Origin: DASSBR01 sp035688265 | GTDB taxonomy: Bacteria > Pseudomonadota > Gammaproteobacteria > Natronospirales > DASSBR01 | Direction of reading: 5' to 3' | Length of the DNA: 64,000 nt | Assembly: GCA_035688265.1 (NCBI GenBank) | Contig: DASSNE010000019.1 | Coordinates: 1-64,000, forward strand | Part shown: piece after piece, positions 34,956-43,740 of the stretch | Layout of the letters: every line of letters starts with the position of its first letter | Numbering within the stretch: position 1 is the stretch's first letter | Program-made: the position numbers and the translations under genes | Notes under the pieces: generated by a model | Database searches by the model: none | The model's input: only the letters and a program-made list of their open reading frames with translations | Told to the model about the DNA's origin: nothing

Positions 34956-35702
34956 TTAGTTAAGGTTTCCACACTTCCGTAATTGCTGCGGTCTTTGCGC
35001 TTTTACCAGGCTGTTATGAGTATAGGCCCATTGGGTATAGCGGCTCAGGTTTTGCTCCAGCCATCGATCCGCCTCTTCAATGCTGCCGTCGTGCATGTCA
35101 TGGTCGAGGTCTGGAACTACCAGCGATACCGTCGGTAGCTCGTCAAGGCTGCCGGGAAAGGCTTCAAAAGGCAGGTTCTGGTCCGGTTGCACGTTTGCCG
35201 CCCGCCAGTTGACGGCCGGATTGTGCTTTCGTGCGTACGCTCCGCTGGTGCAGCCGGTAAAACCGGCCTCGGGAAGAGATTGCGAATAGGTTGCGAAACT
35301 GTGGCCTGCCTGGCGCAGCTCGCTGGCGAGATTCGGGCCGGAAAAGCTGTGGGGACAGCTGTCGTCTGCCACACCTTGCGTGGAGCCGGAGAACAACGCC
35401 AGGTAGTTAGGCTGGCTCGGATGCGTCACGCCGTGGGCATCGGCAAACAGGGCGCCCTGTTCTGCCAACTGATTCAGGTAGGCTGCATCCGGATTGCCGA
35501 CGATTTGCGAGTACGCTTTGTTCTCCTCAACGACGATGACGATGTGAGTCGGGCGCGGTATGGTGTCGGCCGGTCGGGATGATGTGCCTCCGGTTTGCGA
35601 AGGACCGTTTTTTTGGATGCAGCCGACTAGCAACAGCGCGACGACGATGACGCTGCTCAGCGCAATCCTTAGCGCCGCCTGATTAACCGACGTTTTTCTC
35701 AT
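34956..35702 (-). pseudogene. phosphoesterase-family lipoprotein, C-terminally truncated
   Basis: Related to the acid phosphatase / phospholipase C phosphoesterase family. From ATG 35702 there is a lipoprotein signal (SSVIVVALLLVGC), then the catalytic-core start HIVIVVEENKAYSQIVGNP, THPSQPNYLALFSG and VVPDLDHDMHDG. Similarity stops abruptly at QWAYTHNSL; the next 17 residues are unrelated and end at 34956. Family members continue here with a TWDEDD-type metal-binding segment and a conserved histidine, about 70 more residues. That part is missing and its place is taken by the 3' end of the zinc-ribbon gene. Probably inactive. Confidence 0.7.
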
Positions 35703-35901
35703 TGGCCTGCCGATATTCCGATCAACTGTGGAGATAGCGCGGCGCAGATGGATCCGCGCCGGCCGTAGCCGGCCTTCGGCGGGTGGCGCGCTCGCATCCG
35801 CCTGCCATGATACCGGGATCGGGCTGCGATGGTTCATGTCGCGCTCGCATGGTCTTCAACCGTCCGATCACCGATAATGGCGGCTCCCCAGCCGATCACG
35901 A

Positions 35902-36408
35902 ATGCTTGTGGACAACACTTCCGACTCAATCCCCTCGCTGCCGGCCGACGAATACCACCTGATCGTGTCGCCGGTGCTGCAGGCGACGGCGGAAATTGCT
36001 GCCGCGCGCGGCGATCCCGATCTGTACAACGACATGGCGTCGATGCTGGCGCTGATGGCGCTGGTGCAGGCGCTGGGCAACTGTTACCTGCAGCAACGGG
36101 CGGATGACACTGCCGCCGTCCGGGAGGCGGTTGAAGCGGCGCCGACCGGCGCGTGCCTGATGGTGCTCAACCGCAGCGAGCTGGACGCGGACCAGATCGG
36201 CGACTGCATCGGCGCGTTGCAGGCAGCCACGCGGCAGCTCATTGAAGCCCATGTGCTTGGACACGAGCAGAAACTGGCGCACGAAGCCTGGCAATGCCTG
36301 CTCGACAACGATCGCGCCGGCGCCGTCACCCGGCTGAAACGGGCGACCGTGGGGATCGTCACGGCCATCGATCAGTGGGAGCGGGCGCGGGGCGAGGACG
36401 AAAATTAG
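35902..36408 (+). CDS. hypothetical helical protein, 168 residues
   Basis: No recognised family. The product is acidic, alanine-rich and probably all-helical, with no signal peptide or membrane segment. An internal GTG at 35908 is an alternative start; neither has a clear ribosome-binding site. It is the only gene between the truncated phosphoesterase and the RRM gene leader. Codon use looks like its G+C-rich neighbours. The 199 bases upstream hold no other feature that I can identify. Confidence 0.6.
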   Translation: MLVDNTSDSIPSLPADEYHLIVSPVLQATAEIAAARGDPDLYNDMASMLALMALVQALGNCYLQQRADDTAAVREAVEAAPTGACLMVLNRSELDADQIGDCIGALQAATRQLIEAHVLGHEQKLAHEAWQCLLDNDRAGAVTRLKRATVGIVTAIDQWERARGEDEN

Positions 36409-36449
36409 CGCCTGCAGAAAATAAACGGCCTTTTTTTGGCCAAACCGCG

Positions 36450-36536
36450 TATAGTGGCCGGAGTGTGGGATGTCCCACACGCTCTGCTTTACGGATTCAG
36501 CCTTAAAACCCTGACCTCGCACGGCAGGGTTTTTTT
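36450..36536 (+). ncRNA. candidate structured leader or small RNA upstream of the RRM gene
   Basis: A TATAGT at 36450-36455 is followed by a perfect palindrome GTGTGGGA-TG-TCCCACAC (36463-36480), a 26-base linker and an intrinsic-terminator shape: AACCCTG (36507-36513), 11-base loop, CAGGGTT (36525-36531) and seven further T-rich bases. A transcript starting near 36461 would be about 75 nt and end before the RRM start codon at 36560. It is either an attenuator or an independent small RNA. No clear -35 element is present. Confidence 0.5.
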
Positions 36537-36559
36537 ATTTTTTGTTCAGGTATATGTTC

Positions 36560-36847
36560 ATGTCCAAGTCTATTTATGTCGGCAACCTCCCTTTCAGCGC
36601 CACGGAAGATGAAGTTCGGGAAATGTTTGAGGCGCACGGCGAAGTGCAAGCCGTCAAACTGATCGCCGATCGTGACACCGGCCGGCCCCGCGGGTTCGGT
36701 TTTGTTGAAATGGAGCAGGCCGACGCCGAAGCGGCCATCAAGGCGCTGAATGGCGTCGAGAGCGGCGGTCGCCCGCTCCGCATCAACATGGCGGAAGAGA
36801 AAAAGCCGCGCGCCGGCGCCGGCGGTGGTGGTCGCGGCCGCTGGTAA
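36560..36847 (+). CDS. RRM-domain RNA-binding protein
   Basis: A 95-residue single-RRM protein. RNP2 is IYVGNLPF and RNP1 is RGFGFVEM, both complete; the C-terminus is a basic Gly/Arg tail (PRAGAGGGGRGRW). These small proteins are often cold-induced and bind single-stranded RNA. The start at ATG 36560 gives the standard N-terminus MSKSIYVGNLPF; an ATG at 36542 is less likely. The gene lies behind a structured leader with a terminator-like hairpin, and ends at a strong terminator, so it forms its own unit. Confidence 0.95.
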   Translation: MSKSIYVGNLPFSATEDEVREMFEAHGEVQAVKLIADRDTGRPRGFGFVEMEQADAEAAIKALNGVESGGRPLRINMAEEKKPRAGAGGGGRGRW

Positions 36848-36887
36848 GCGCCTCGCATCATCCGCTGCACTGAGTAGCGCAGTAAGA

Positions 36888-36913
36888 GGGCGGCCCCAAA
36901 GGCCGCCCTTTTT
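36888..36913 (+). terminator. Rho-independent terminator after the RRM gene
   Basis: A perfect eight-base stem GGGCGGCC/GGCCGCCC with a CCAAA loop, followed by TTTTT. It lies 40 bases after the RRM stop codon. Confidence 0.93.
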
Positions 36914-36952
36914 CATGGTTTGACCAGTGCCGCTGAATGACTCTTTGGAACG

Positions 36953-38206
36953 ATGGATGATCTGAACGAACCTGCAGCGAAGTGGATCCGGCACGGCACG
37001 CCGGCTTTCCGCCGGATGAACCTGGCGCTGGTCGCGGCCGGGATTGCGACGTTCGGCTTGCTGTACTGCGTGCAGCCGCTGATGCCGGGTTTCTCGCACG
37101 AATACGGCGTCAGCGAAGCGGGCAGTGCCCTGTCGCTGTCGCTGACCACCGGCGTGCTGGCATTCGCGATGCTGTTCGCCGGCGGGCTGTCGGACACCTA
37201 CGGTCGCAAGTTCGTGATGACGGTGTCGCTGGTGTCCTCGGCGGTGCTCGTCCTGCTGACGGCGCTGGCGCCGACGTGGTACGCGCTGCTGGCGCTGCGC
37301 ACGTTGCTGGGCCTGACATTGAGCGGTCTGCCGGCCGTGGCGATGACCTACCTTAGCGAGGAAGTCCACGTCGAGTCGATCGGCCTCGGCATGGGGCTCT
37401 ACATCAGCGGCAACGCGATTGGCGGGTTGTCGGGGCGGCTGATTGCCGGTGTGGTCGCGGAGGATTTCGGCTGGCGCGGCGGCGTCGCGGCCGTCGGCGT
37501 GGTCGGCCTGATCGCCGCGCTGATCTTCTGGCGCAACCTGCCGCCGTCGCGGCACTTCGCGCCGCGACCGTTGCAACCGGCCGCCCAGATCGGGCGCTTC
37601 GCCGGCATGTTCCGCGACCCGGCGCTGCGCTGCCTGTTCGCCGAGGGCTTCCTGCTGCTCGGCGCGTTCGTCACGATCTACGACTACATCCCTTACCGCC
37701 TGCTCGCGCCGCCTTACGACCTGAGCCAGGCGGCCGTCGGCCTGATCTTCGCGGTCTACATCGTCGGCATGTTCAGCTCGCCGTGGATGGGCCAGTTGGG
37801 CGGCCGCCTCGGGCGGCGCAAGGTGCTGTGGAGCACGTTCACGCTGATGCTGATCGGCCTGTCGCTCACGCTCGCGGCGTCGCTGTGGCTGGTGCTGGCG
37901 GGACTGGTAGTGCTGACGTTCGGCTTTTTCGGCGGCCATTCGATCGTCAGCAGTTGGGTCGGCCGGCGCGCCGCGACCGTCAAGGCGCAGGCCTCGTCAA
38001 TGTACCTGTTTTCCTACTACATGGGCTCCAGCATCGCCGGCGCGAGCGGCGGCGTGTTCTACGCCAGCGATGGCTGGAACGGCGTGAGCGGCTTCGCCGG
38101 CGTATTGGTGGTTGCCGGGCTGCTGATCTCCTGGCGGTTGCGGCACATACCGGCGCTCTACAGTCCGGATACGCCGACGCCGATGAGTCATGGGGCGATG
38201 CCCTAG
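36953..38206 (+). CDS. MFS transporter (YnfM / arabinose-efflux-like)
   Basis: A 417-residue 12-segment major facilitator. The loop 2-3 motif A is present as GGLSDTYGRKF and its second-half counterpart as GQLGGRLGRRKV. The N-terminal ALVAAGIATFGLLYCVQPLMPGF matches the YnfM/DHA1 group of putative exporters. Substrate unknown. ATG 36953 has a weak GGAA ahead. It lies between the RRM terminator and the PEP-CTERM gene and seems to be a single-gene unit. Confidence 0.88.
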   Translation: MDDLNEPAAKWIRHGTPAFRRMNLALVAAGIATFGLLYCVQPLMPGFSHEYGVSEAGSALSLSLTTGVLAFAMLFAGGLSDTYGRKFVMTVSLVSSAVLVLLTALAPTWYALLALRTLLGLTLSGLPAVAMTYLSEEVHVESIGLGMGLYISGNAIGGLSGRLIAGVVAEDFGWRGGVAAVGVVGLIAALIFWRNLPPSRHFAPRPLQPAAQIGRFAGMFRDPALRCLFAEGFLLLGAFVTIYDYIPYRLLAPPYDLSQAAVGLIFAVYIVGMFSSPWMGQLGGRLGRRKVLWSTFTLMLIGLSLTLAASLWLVLAGLVVLTFGFFGGHSIVSSWVGRRAATVKAQASSMYLFSYYMGSSIAGASGGVFYASDGWNGVSGFAGVLVVAGLLISWRLRHIPALYSPDTPTPMSHGAMP

Positions 38207-38299
38207 AAGCCCTCGAAACTGCCGGAAAAATTTACACTTCACCAGTCGAAATCCAATGGCAAATCTCTAATTCGTTGATTTTATAGCCGTAAATTTTTA

Positions 38300-38316
38300 T
38301 GGCACGTTTTTTGCTT
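38300..38316 (+). promoter_or_regulatory. sigma-54 (RpoN) promoter of the PEP-CTERM gene
   Basis: TGGCACG, four bases, then TTGCTT: an exact match to the RpoN consensus, with GG (38301-38302) and GC (38313-38314) separated by ten bases. Transcription would start near 38325, giving a leader of about 70 bases before ATG 38395. An A/T-rich stretch (38225-38299) just upstream could hold enhancer or bending sites. PEP-CTERM genes are known to be controlled by RpoN with the PrsK/PrsR two-component system. Confidence 0.85.
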
Positions 38317-38394
38317 GGGTTTCTACTAGGCCGACCGCTGATGCAATCGCGGCATGCCTGAGGAGTGTAGGTTGAATTTCACGGAGGAATCATC

Positions 38395-39107
38395 ATGAAA
38401 ACTGGACTTCTGGCTGCCGGAGCCATGGTGGCGGCGCTTGCCTTCGGGCCGCTTGCTCAGGCCGGTACCTTTCATTTCCAATTCAGCGGCGCCGGTGTCA
38501 CCGGATCCGGCACGCTGACAATCACGCCGGATACGAACAGCGGCGACCCGAGTTCCGCGTTCACCATCACCGGCGTCAGCGGAACGTTCGCAGACGCAAA
38601 CATCGGCATTTCCAATGCGTCGATTACCGGACTGGTACCGCTTAACCCATTCGATCCGCCGAGAGGCGGCATCGTACCTGCGAGCGAGAGCTTTTTTCCG
38701 GTAAACAATCCGCCGCCGAACGCGGGCGGTCCGGTGCTCACATATGACAATCTGTTCTTTCCGGATGGCTCTCCGGTCGACTGTCCGGATTTCCCCTACA
38801 ACGGTGGGGGCTTTTTGGACGTGTACGGCATGATGATGACGCTGGATAATGGCAACGTGGTGGACTTCTGGAGTGACGGCGCAGGGTCGCCGCTCGGCGC
38901 TGATGTGACTTACGGCGTCGGTGTCATCGCTCCGGGCGGCGAGGGTGGTAACACGCTCACTGATTACCAATTCGCCGGTGTCACGGCTACCGCCTCCGTT
39001 CCGGAACCGCAGTATCTGTGGCTGCTGGGCGCCGCACTGCTCGGCTTTTTCGCGTGGCGGCGGCGGAGCAGCGTCCGCGCGACGGTCCGGGCGCGGCGCG
39101 GGCGGCG

Positions 39108-39114
<7 letters not shown>
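38395..39114 (+). CDS. PEP-CTERM sorting domain protein
   Basis: A secreted or surface protein processed by an exosortase. The 239-residue product has a signal peptide (cleavage after AQA at 23), a Gly/Asn/Thr-rich beta-type body and a textbook PEP-CTERM tail: VPEPQYLWLLGAALLGFFAW followed by RRRSS. The tail after the anchor is unusually long and Arg-rich (about 20 residues). A good GGAGG precedes the ATG. The gene has a sigma-54 promoter and converges on the FKBP gene with a seven-base overlap. No exosortase gene is in the window. Confidence 0.93.
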
Positions 39115-39557
<443 letters not shown>

Positions 39558-39610
39558 GGTCGCCGTCCCGTTAGCGTCAATGGCAACGCAGACTTTACCA
39601 CGGCTCCAGC

Positions 39611-42600
39611 TTACGCCGCCTGGCTGACGACGCTTTCGCTGCATGCGAAGCGCACCGGACAAAGCCGACAGGTCGTCTTGCGCGGGCGTGCGTCGAAGTT
39701 GTGCTCAGCGATATTGCGGAAGACGTCATCGAGTTCCGCGCGCACCGGATCCGAATCACGGCACGGCACTTCCTCTTCCACGCCTTCGCGAAGGTAACGG
39801 ACGATCAGTCCGATATCCTCGCCCGGATATGCCAGCGCATAGTGCTCCAACTGCCGCCGCGGATAATCCGGCATCATCTGGTTCTTGTGGTACTTGAATT
39901 CGACGATCTCGAGGCGGTCGTCGCGCTCGCGCACAAGGTCGATGCGCCCCGTCAGCACCCCGCGTCCTTCAGCAACAAAAAATGGTCTTTCGATGTCCAC
40001 GGTGCGCAGGTGGTGCGCCCCTGCCTCCTGCTCCCAGTGATCGGCGTAGTCGGAAAAAAGCTTGAATAACTCCGTCCTTTCCGTTTCCGCCGCACGCTGG
40101 CTGCGCGGTCGTACCCACGCGCGCTCAAAAATCCGCTCGCGCCGCTCAGGCGTCACGCGCTCGCCGTCGCGCAACAGACGATGATAAATTTCCAGGGCGC
40201 GGTGCAGGCTTTGGCCGGCACGCAACGGCGCAATGGCACGACCTGCGAATCCATAGCGGCTCTCCAGCAGGTAGCGACGCGGACAGAAGTGATAGTTATA
40301 GATAGCGCTGTGGTGCGCGTGCAGTGGCGGCGCAACGTGCCGGGGCGGGCCATAGCCGTCGACCGTGACACACGGAATCAGATCGGGTGCGGCGACCTGG
40401 GCAAATTCGTCGAGGAAGGGCGACGCATTTCCGCTCGCGGTCGCGACGACCAGGTATGCGCGCGCCCGTGTCATGCCGACGTAGAGCACGCGCCGCTCCT
40501 CCTCGCCCGGGTCCAGCGGCGATTCAAGCCCCGCCAATTCCCGGCGCAGGCGTGTTCGCAGATTCTCGGGAAAATTCGCCGGCATCACGCCATCGTTCAT
40601 GTCCGGGATGACGACGGCGCTAAATTCCAATCCCTTCGCCTTGTGAATCGTCATCACGGACACGATGTCCTCCGGTTCCTCGTGCGGACCTTCGAAGGAA
40701 TCGGCCGCAGCCTCCGCGTAAGTGCTGAACCACGAAAGGCGTTTGGCGATGTCCGGGCTTTTGAGCTGCGCCTCCGCTTCGGCGATGAACGCCGACAACC
40801 GGCCCAGTTCCGGCAGCAGCGTTTCGGCTCCGATCGCACCGCTGTCGCCCAGCAGCGTATAGAACAGGTCGATCAGCGACTGGAAGCGCCCGGCGTGAAG
40901 GCGCTTGTGCCAGCTGTCGATCATGGCGGCCATTCGATCACGATCATCAATGCCGCACGCCTCGAACCAGGCGCGGTGTTTGCGTATGCGGGACGTCAAA
41001 CCGGGGTCGTCACGCGCGATCATGTCGAGGATCGCGCGGAATGAGCGAATCACCGACTGCTTCAGGAAGCGGTGGTCGCCGCTGATTTGCGCCGGCACAC
41101 CGGCCTGTCGCAGCGCCTGCATATATTTCGGCACATTTTTGCCGAGCCCGCGAAACAGGATAGCGACGTCGCGCCAATGGTCGATGGCGCCTGATTCCTT
41201 CATTTTCAGCAGCAACTCCGCGACCGCTTCCGGGAGCGCGACTTCAGGCGCTTCGACCCGCCACGGCGGTTCACCGTCAGGATTGCGTGTCCGCAACGCC
41301 TTCGGCTCGCGGATGCGATTGTGCTGGATCAATTCGGTAGCCGCCAGGATCAGCTTGCGCGTTGAACGCCGATTCTCTTCCAGCTTTTCGACCCGCGCAT
41401 GCGGCCAGCGCTGAGTGAACTGCGTCGCGTTGCGCACGTCCGCGCCACGAAATGCGTAAATGGATTGATCGTCGTCCCCGACCGCAAACAGTCTTCCGTC
41501 ACTGCCAACGACGGCACGAAAAATTCGATCCTGTATCGGATTGGTGTCCTGATATTCATCCACCAGGACGTGCCGGTATGTCGCCTGAACCCGGCGGCGT
41601 ACCTGCGGATCGTCGAGCAACGCCTCCGCGTAAGCGAGCTGCATTGAATGATCGAGAAAGCCTTCTTCCTGAACCAGCTGCCAATACCGCGGGAAGGTGG
41701 CGATGATGCGCTCGTCGACGGTAGTTGCGCCGCCGGGTCGAATAATTTGCAGGTAACGTCGCCGCAGTTCGGGCTCGGCTCCGCGCAGCACATCTTCCGA
41801 CAGGAAGTCGTAAATTTCGCCGACATACGCATAAAAATGAAAGAGATCCGTGGGCATCCATCCCCCCGCGTTCCGGCGCGCGGCTTTCCAGTCCTGGTAA
41901 ACGGGAAAGACCTGCAGCGGACGGCCGTGGCGAAACAGGAACAACATGCGCTGGGTCGTGTCCATCGGCGCGAATGTACCCTTGAGAAACAGCGCATGGT
42001 GGTGAAATCGACTGACAAGCTGAAAACAGAAGCTGTGAATCGTGCTGATCGTCAGCCGCTGCATGATCTGGTCGACGCTGTTTACGCCCGCATCGCGGAG
42101 CGAGGCGTGCACACGCAGTCGCAACTCGTCGGCGGCCTTGTTTGTGAACGTGGTCACCAGAATATTCTCCGGCGGCACACGCTCGCTCAGGAGCAGCCGC
42201 TGCAGCTCCTTTTCAATCCGGTACGTCTTTCCGGTGCCGGGGCCGGCAAAGACAATCGTATGACCACCAGGCGTCGGCCGCGCCGGCGGCGCCACCAGGT
42301 CTTCGCAGCGTTCCGCCCACACCAGATCCTCGTCGCCTGCCACAGCATCGGCTGTCAACAGAAGCTCGAGGTGGCTGCGGAGATCCGTGTCGAGATCGGC
42401 CTCGATCAATGTCGCGACTTGCATCCAATAAGCCGACTCCGGATCCAGGTGATGACGATCGAGGAGAGATGCGCCGAAACGTTCACTGAAGCGGCGAACG
42501 AGCAGCGCGATCAGCGCCAGATCCTCGCGGAAGCCTTCCGGACCGTAGATGAACTCCGGCCTGAGGTCGAGCGGGCTGATCAGATATTTGATTACCCGCC

Positions 42601-42784
42601 GCACGACACGCCGTTGCGTCTCGTCGAGCGCCGGGGCGCCGGCGAGGTCAATCAGGCAATCAAACCATCCCGGGATGCGCCGGACCAGCGGCCACCAGAC
42701 GTCGTCCGGCGTCGCGTTCGGCTCCCAGTCCGCGATTTCCGCGGCGATTGCGGCACGATATCGTTGCCGCTCCGCATTGTTCAT
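39611..42784 (-). CDS. UvrD-like helicase fused to Cas4/AddB-type nuclease, with YkvA-like N-terminal segment
   Basis: The 1057-residue protein has three parts. Residues about 56-100 (VIKYLISPLDLRPEFIYGPE) resemble a DUF1232/YkvA domain. A UvrD/PcrA helicase follows: Walker A AGPGTGKT (about 180-187), Walker B VDEYQDTNPIQ, motif III GDDDQSIYAFRG and motif VI VGMTRARAYL. The C-terminus is a PD-(D/E)XK nuclease with GRIDLV and EIVEFKYHK, and Cas4/AddB-style iron-sulfur cysteines: one in NYHFCPRRYLLE and three in CRLCPVRFAC. No AddA/RecB partner is adjacent, so it may act alone in end processing or defence. Confidence 0.87.
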   Translation of the reverse strand: MNNAERQRYRAAIAAEIADWEPNATPDDVWWPLVRRIPGWFDCLIDLAGAPALDETQRRVVRRVIKYLISPLDLRPEFIYGPEGFREDLALIALLVRRFSERFGASLLDRHHLDPESAYWMQVATLIEADLDTDLRSHLELLLTADAVAGDEDLVWAERCEDLVAPPARPTPGGHTIVFAGPGTGKTYRIEKELQRLLLSERVPPENILVTTFTNKAADELRLRVHASLRDAGVNSVDQIMQRLTISTIHSFCFQLVSRFHHHALFLKGTFAPMDTTQRMLFLFRHGRPLQVFPVYQDWKAARRNAGGWMPTDLFHFYAYVGEIYDFLSEDVLRGAEPELRRRYLQIIRPGGATTVDERIIATFPRYWQLVQEEGFLDHSMQLAYAEALLDDPQVRRRVQATYRHVLVDEYQDTNPIQDRIFRAVVGSDGRLFAVGDDDQSIYAFRGADVRNATQFTQRWPHARVEKLEENRRSTRKLILAATELIQHNRIREPKALRTRNPDGEPPWRVEAPEVALPEAVAELLLKMKESGAIDHWRDVAILFRGLGKNVPKYMQALRQAGVPAQISGDHRFLKQSVIRSFRAILDMIARDDPGLTSRIRKHRAWFEACGIDDRDRMAAMIDSWHKRLHAGRFQSLIDLFYTLLGDSGAIGAETLLPELGRLSAFIAEAEAQLKSPDIAKRLSWFSTYAEAAADSFEGPHEEPEDIVSVMTIHKAKGLEFSAVVIPDMNDGVMPANFPENLRTRLRRELAGLESPLDPGEEERRVLYVGMTRARAYLVVATASGNASPFLDEFAQVAAPDLIPCVTVDGYGPPRHVAPPLHAHHSAIYNYHFCPRRYLLESRYGFAGRAIAPLRAGQSLHRALEIYHRLLRDGERVTPERRERIFERAWVRPRSQRAAETERTELFKLFSDYADHWEQEAGAHHLRTVDIERPFFVAEGRGVLTGRIDLVRERDDRLEIVEFKYHKNQMMPDYPRRQLEHYALAYPGEDIGLIVRYLREGVEEEVPCRDSDPVRAELDDVFRNIAEHNFDARPRKTTCRLCPVRFACSESVVSQAA

Positions 42785-42903
42785 TGGCTTCGGCCTCCCC
42801 GCGACCGATCACCCATTTAACATAGCAGAGGCGCCGACGTGTTGCCATATTTCACTGGACGGGCGGTCCCGACAGTCGGCTGAAATGGGGTAGGATTTCC
42901 TTC

Positions 42904-43065
42904 ATGCGGGGAATCTTTACCATGATCGGCACGTTTGTCATCGGCTCGTCCGGTTGGTGGCTGGGCGCGCGCATCGGGCCCGGCGTTGCAGTAATCGTGG
43001 GCGCCGTTGGCAGCGGCATAGGGCTCTATTACGGCCGGAAGCTGTTTGACGAATGGCTGGGGTGA
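42904..43065 (+). CDS. small glycine-rich membrane protein, 53 residues
   Basis: A short gene with AGGA nine bases before ATG 42904. The product has two hydrophobic Gly-rich helices (FVIGSSGWWLGARIG and VAVIVGAVGSGIGLYYG) with GxxxG spacing, ending in GRKLFDEWLG, the hairpin topology of glycine-zipper or small membrane proteins. It stops five bases before pncA starts, so the two are probably cotranscribed. Function unknown. Confidence 0.72.
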   Translation: MRGIFTMIGTFVIGSSGWWLGARIGPGVAVIVGAVGSGIGLYYGRKLFDEWLG

Positions 43066-43069
43066 ACGG

Positions 43070-43699
43070 ATGAAGATTGCCAACGCCGATACGGCCGCTT
43101 TGCTGCTGGTCGACATTCAGCCGGACTTTATGCCGGGCGGGGGACTTGCGGTTGCCGATGGCGATGCGATCGTCGCGCCGGTGCGCGAGTTGATGACGAG
43201 TGATCAGTTCCGGTGCTGCGTCGCGACCCAGGATTGGCATCCGCCGGGCCACATTTCGTTCGCGAGCAGTCACCCCGGCCGCAAGCCGTTCGAGTCGATC
43301 CCGCTCCATGGCCACCCGCAGACGTTGTGGCCGGACCACTGCGTGCAGAATTCCCCCGGCGCCGAATTGCATCCCGATCTGCCGGCCGAGCGCATTGACG
43401 CAATCATCCGCAAAGGCGCGGACGCGGCGGTTGATTCCTACAGCGGCTTTCGCAACAACTGGAACGCGGCGGGCGAACGGCCGCCGACGGGCCTCGCCGG
43501 CTACTTGCGCGAGCGCGGCATCGACACGTTGTACCTGTGCGGGCTGGCACGCGACGTGTGCGTCGCCTGGACCGCCGAGGACGGCGCCGCAGCTGGTTTC
43601 GCTGTGTATTGTCTATGGGAGTTGACGCGGCCGGTCGATCCGGCGTCGGGCGCCGCTGTGCGGCGGCGCCTGACCGAGTGCGGCGTCAGGATCGTCTGA
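43070..43699 (+). CDS. pncA: nicotinamidase (isochorismatase fold)
   Basis: Converts nicotinamide to nicotinic acid in NAD salvage. The 209-residue product has the complete triad D15 (in DIQPDF), K115 (in IIRKGAD) and C164 (in GLARDVCVAW), plus the metal-binding DWHPPGHISF. The start at ATG 43070 fits the family and leaves four bases after the upstream 53-residue gene. No other NAD-salvage gene is nearby. Confidence 0.94.
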   Translation: MKIANADTAALLLVDIQPDFMPGGGLAVADGDAIVAPVRELMTSDQFRCCVATQDWHPPGHISFASSHPGRKPFESIPLHGHPQTLWPDHCVQNSPGAELHPDLPAERIDAIIRKGADAAVDSYSGFRNNWNAAGERPPTGLAGYLRERGIDTLYLCGLARDVCVAWTAEDGAAAGFAVYCLWELTRPVDPASGAAVRRRLTECGVRIV

Positions 43700-43729
43700 A
43701 AAAAGGAAGGGGCTCCGCAGAGCCCCTTC
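43699..43729 (-). terminator. Rho-independent terminator of the S10 peptidase gene
   Basis: A perfect ten-base stem GAAGGGGCTC/GAGCCCCTTC (43706-43729) with a four-base loop. On the minus strand it is followed by CTTTTTT, so it terminates the leftward peptidase gene, whose stop is at 43741. On the plus strand, after pncA, it lacks a T-tract but may slow transcription. Confidence 0.9.
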
Positions 43730-43740
43730 GCCATCTCGCC

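Noticed and set aside
39611..42784. Stand-alone Cas4 or CRISPR adaptation protein
   Set aside because: The Cas4-like domain is fused to a UvrD helicase and no cas1, cas2 or repeats lie nearby.
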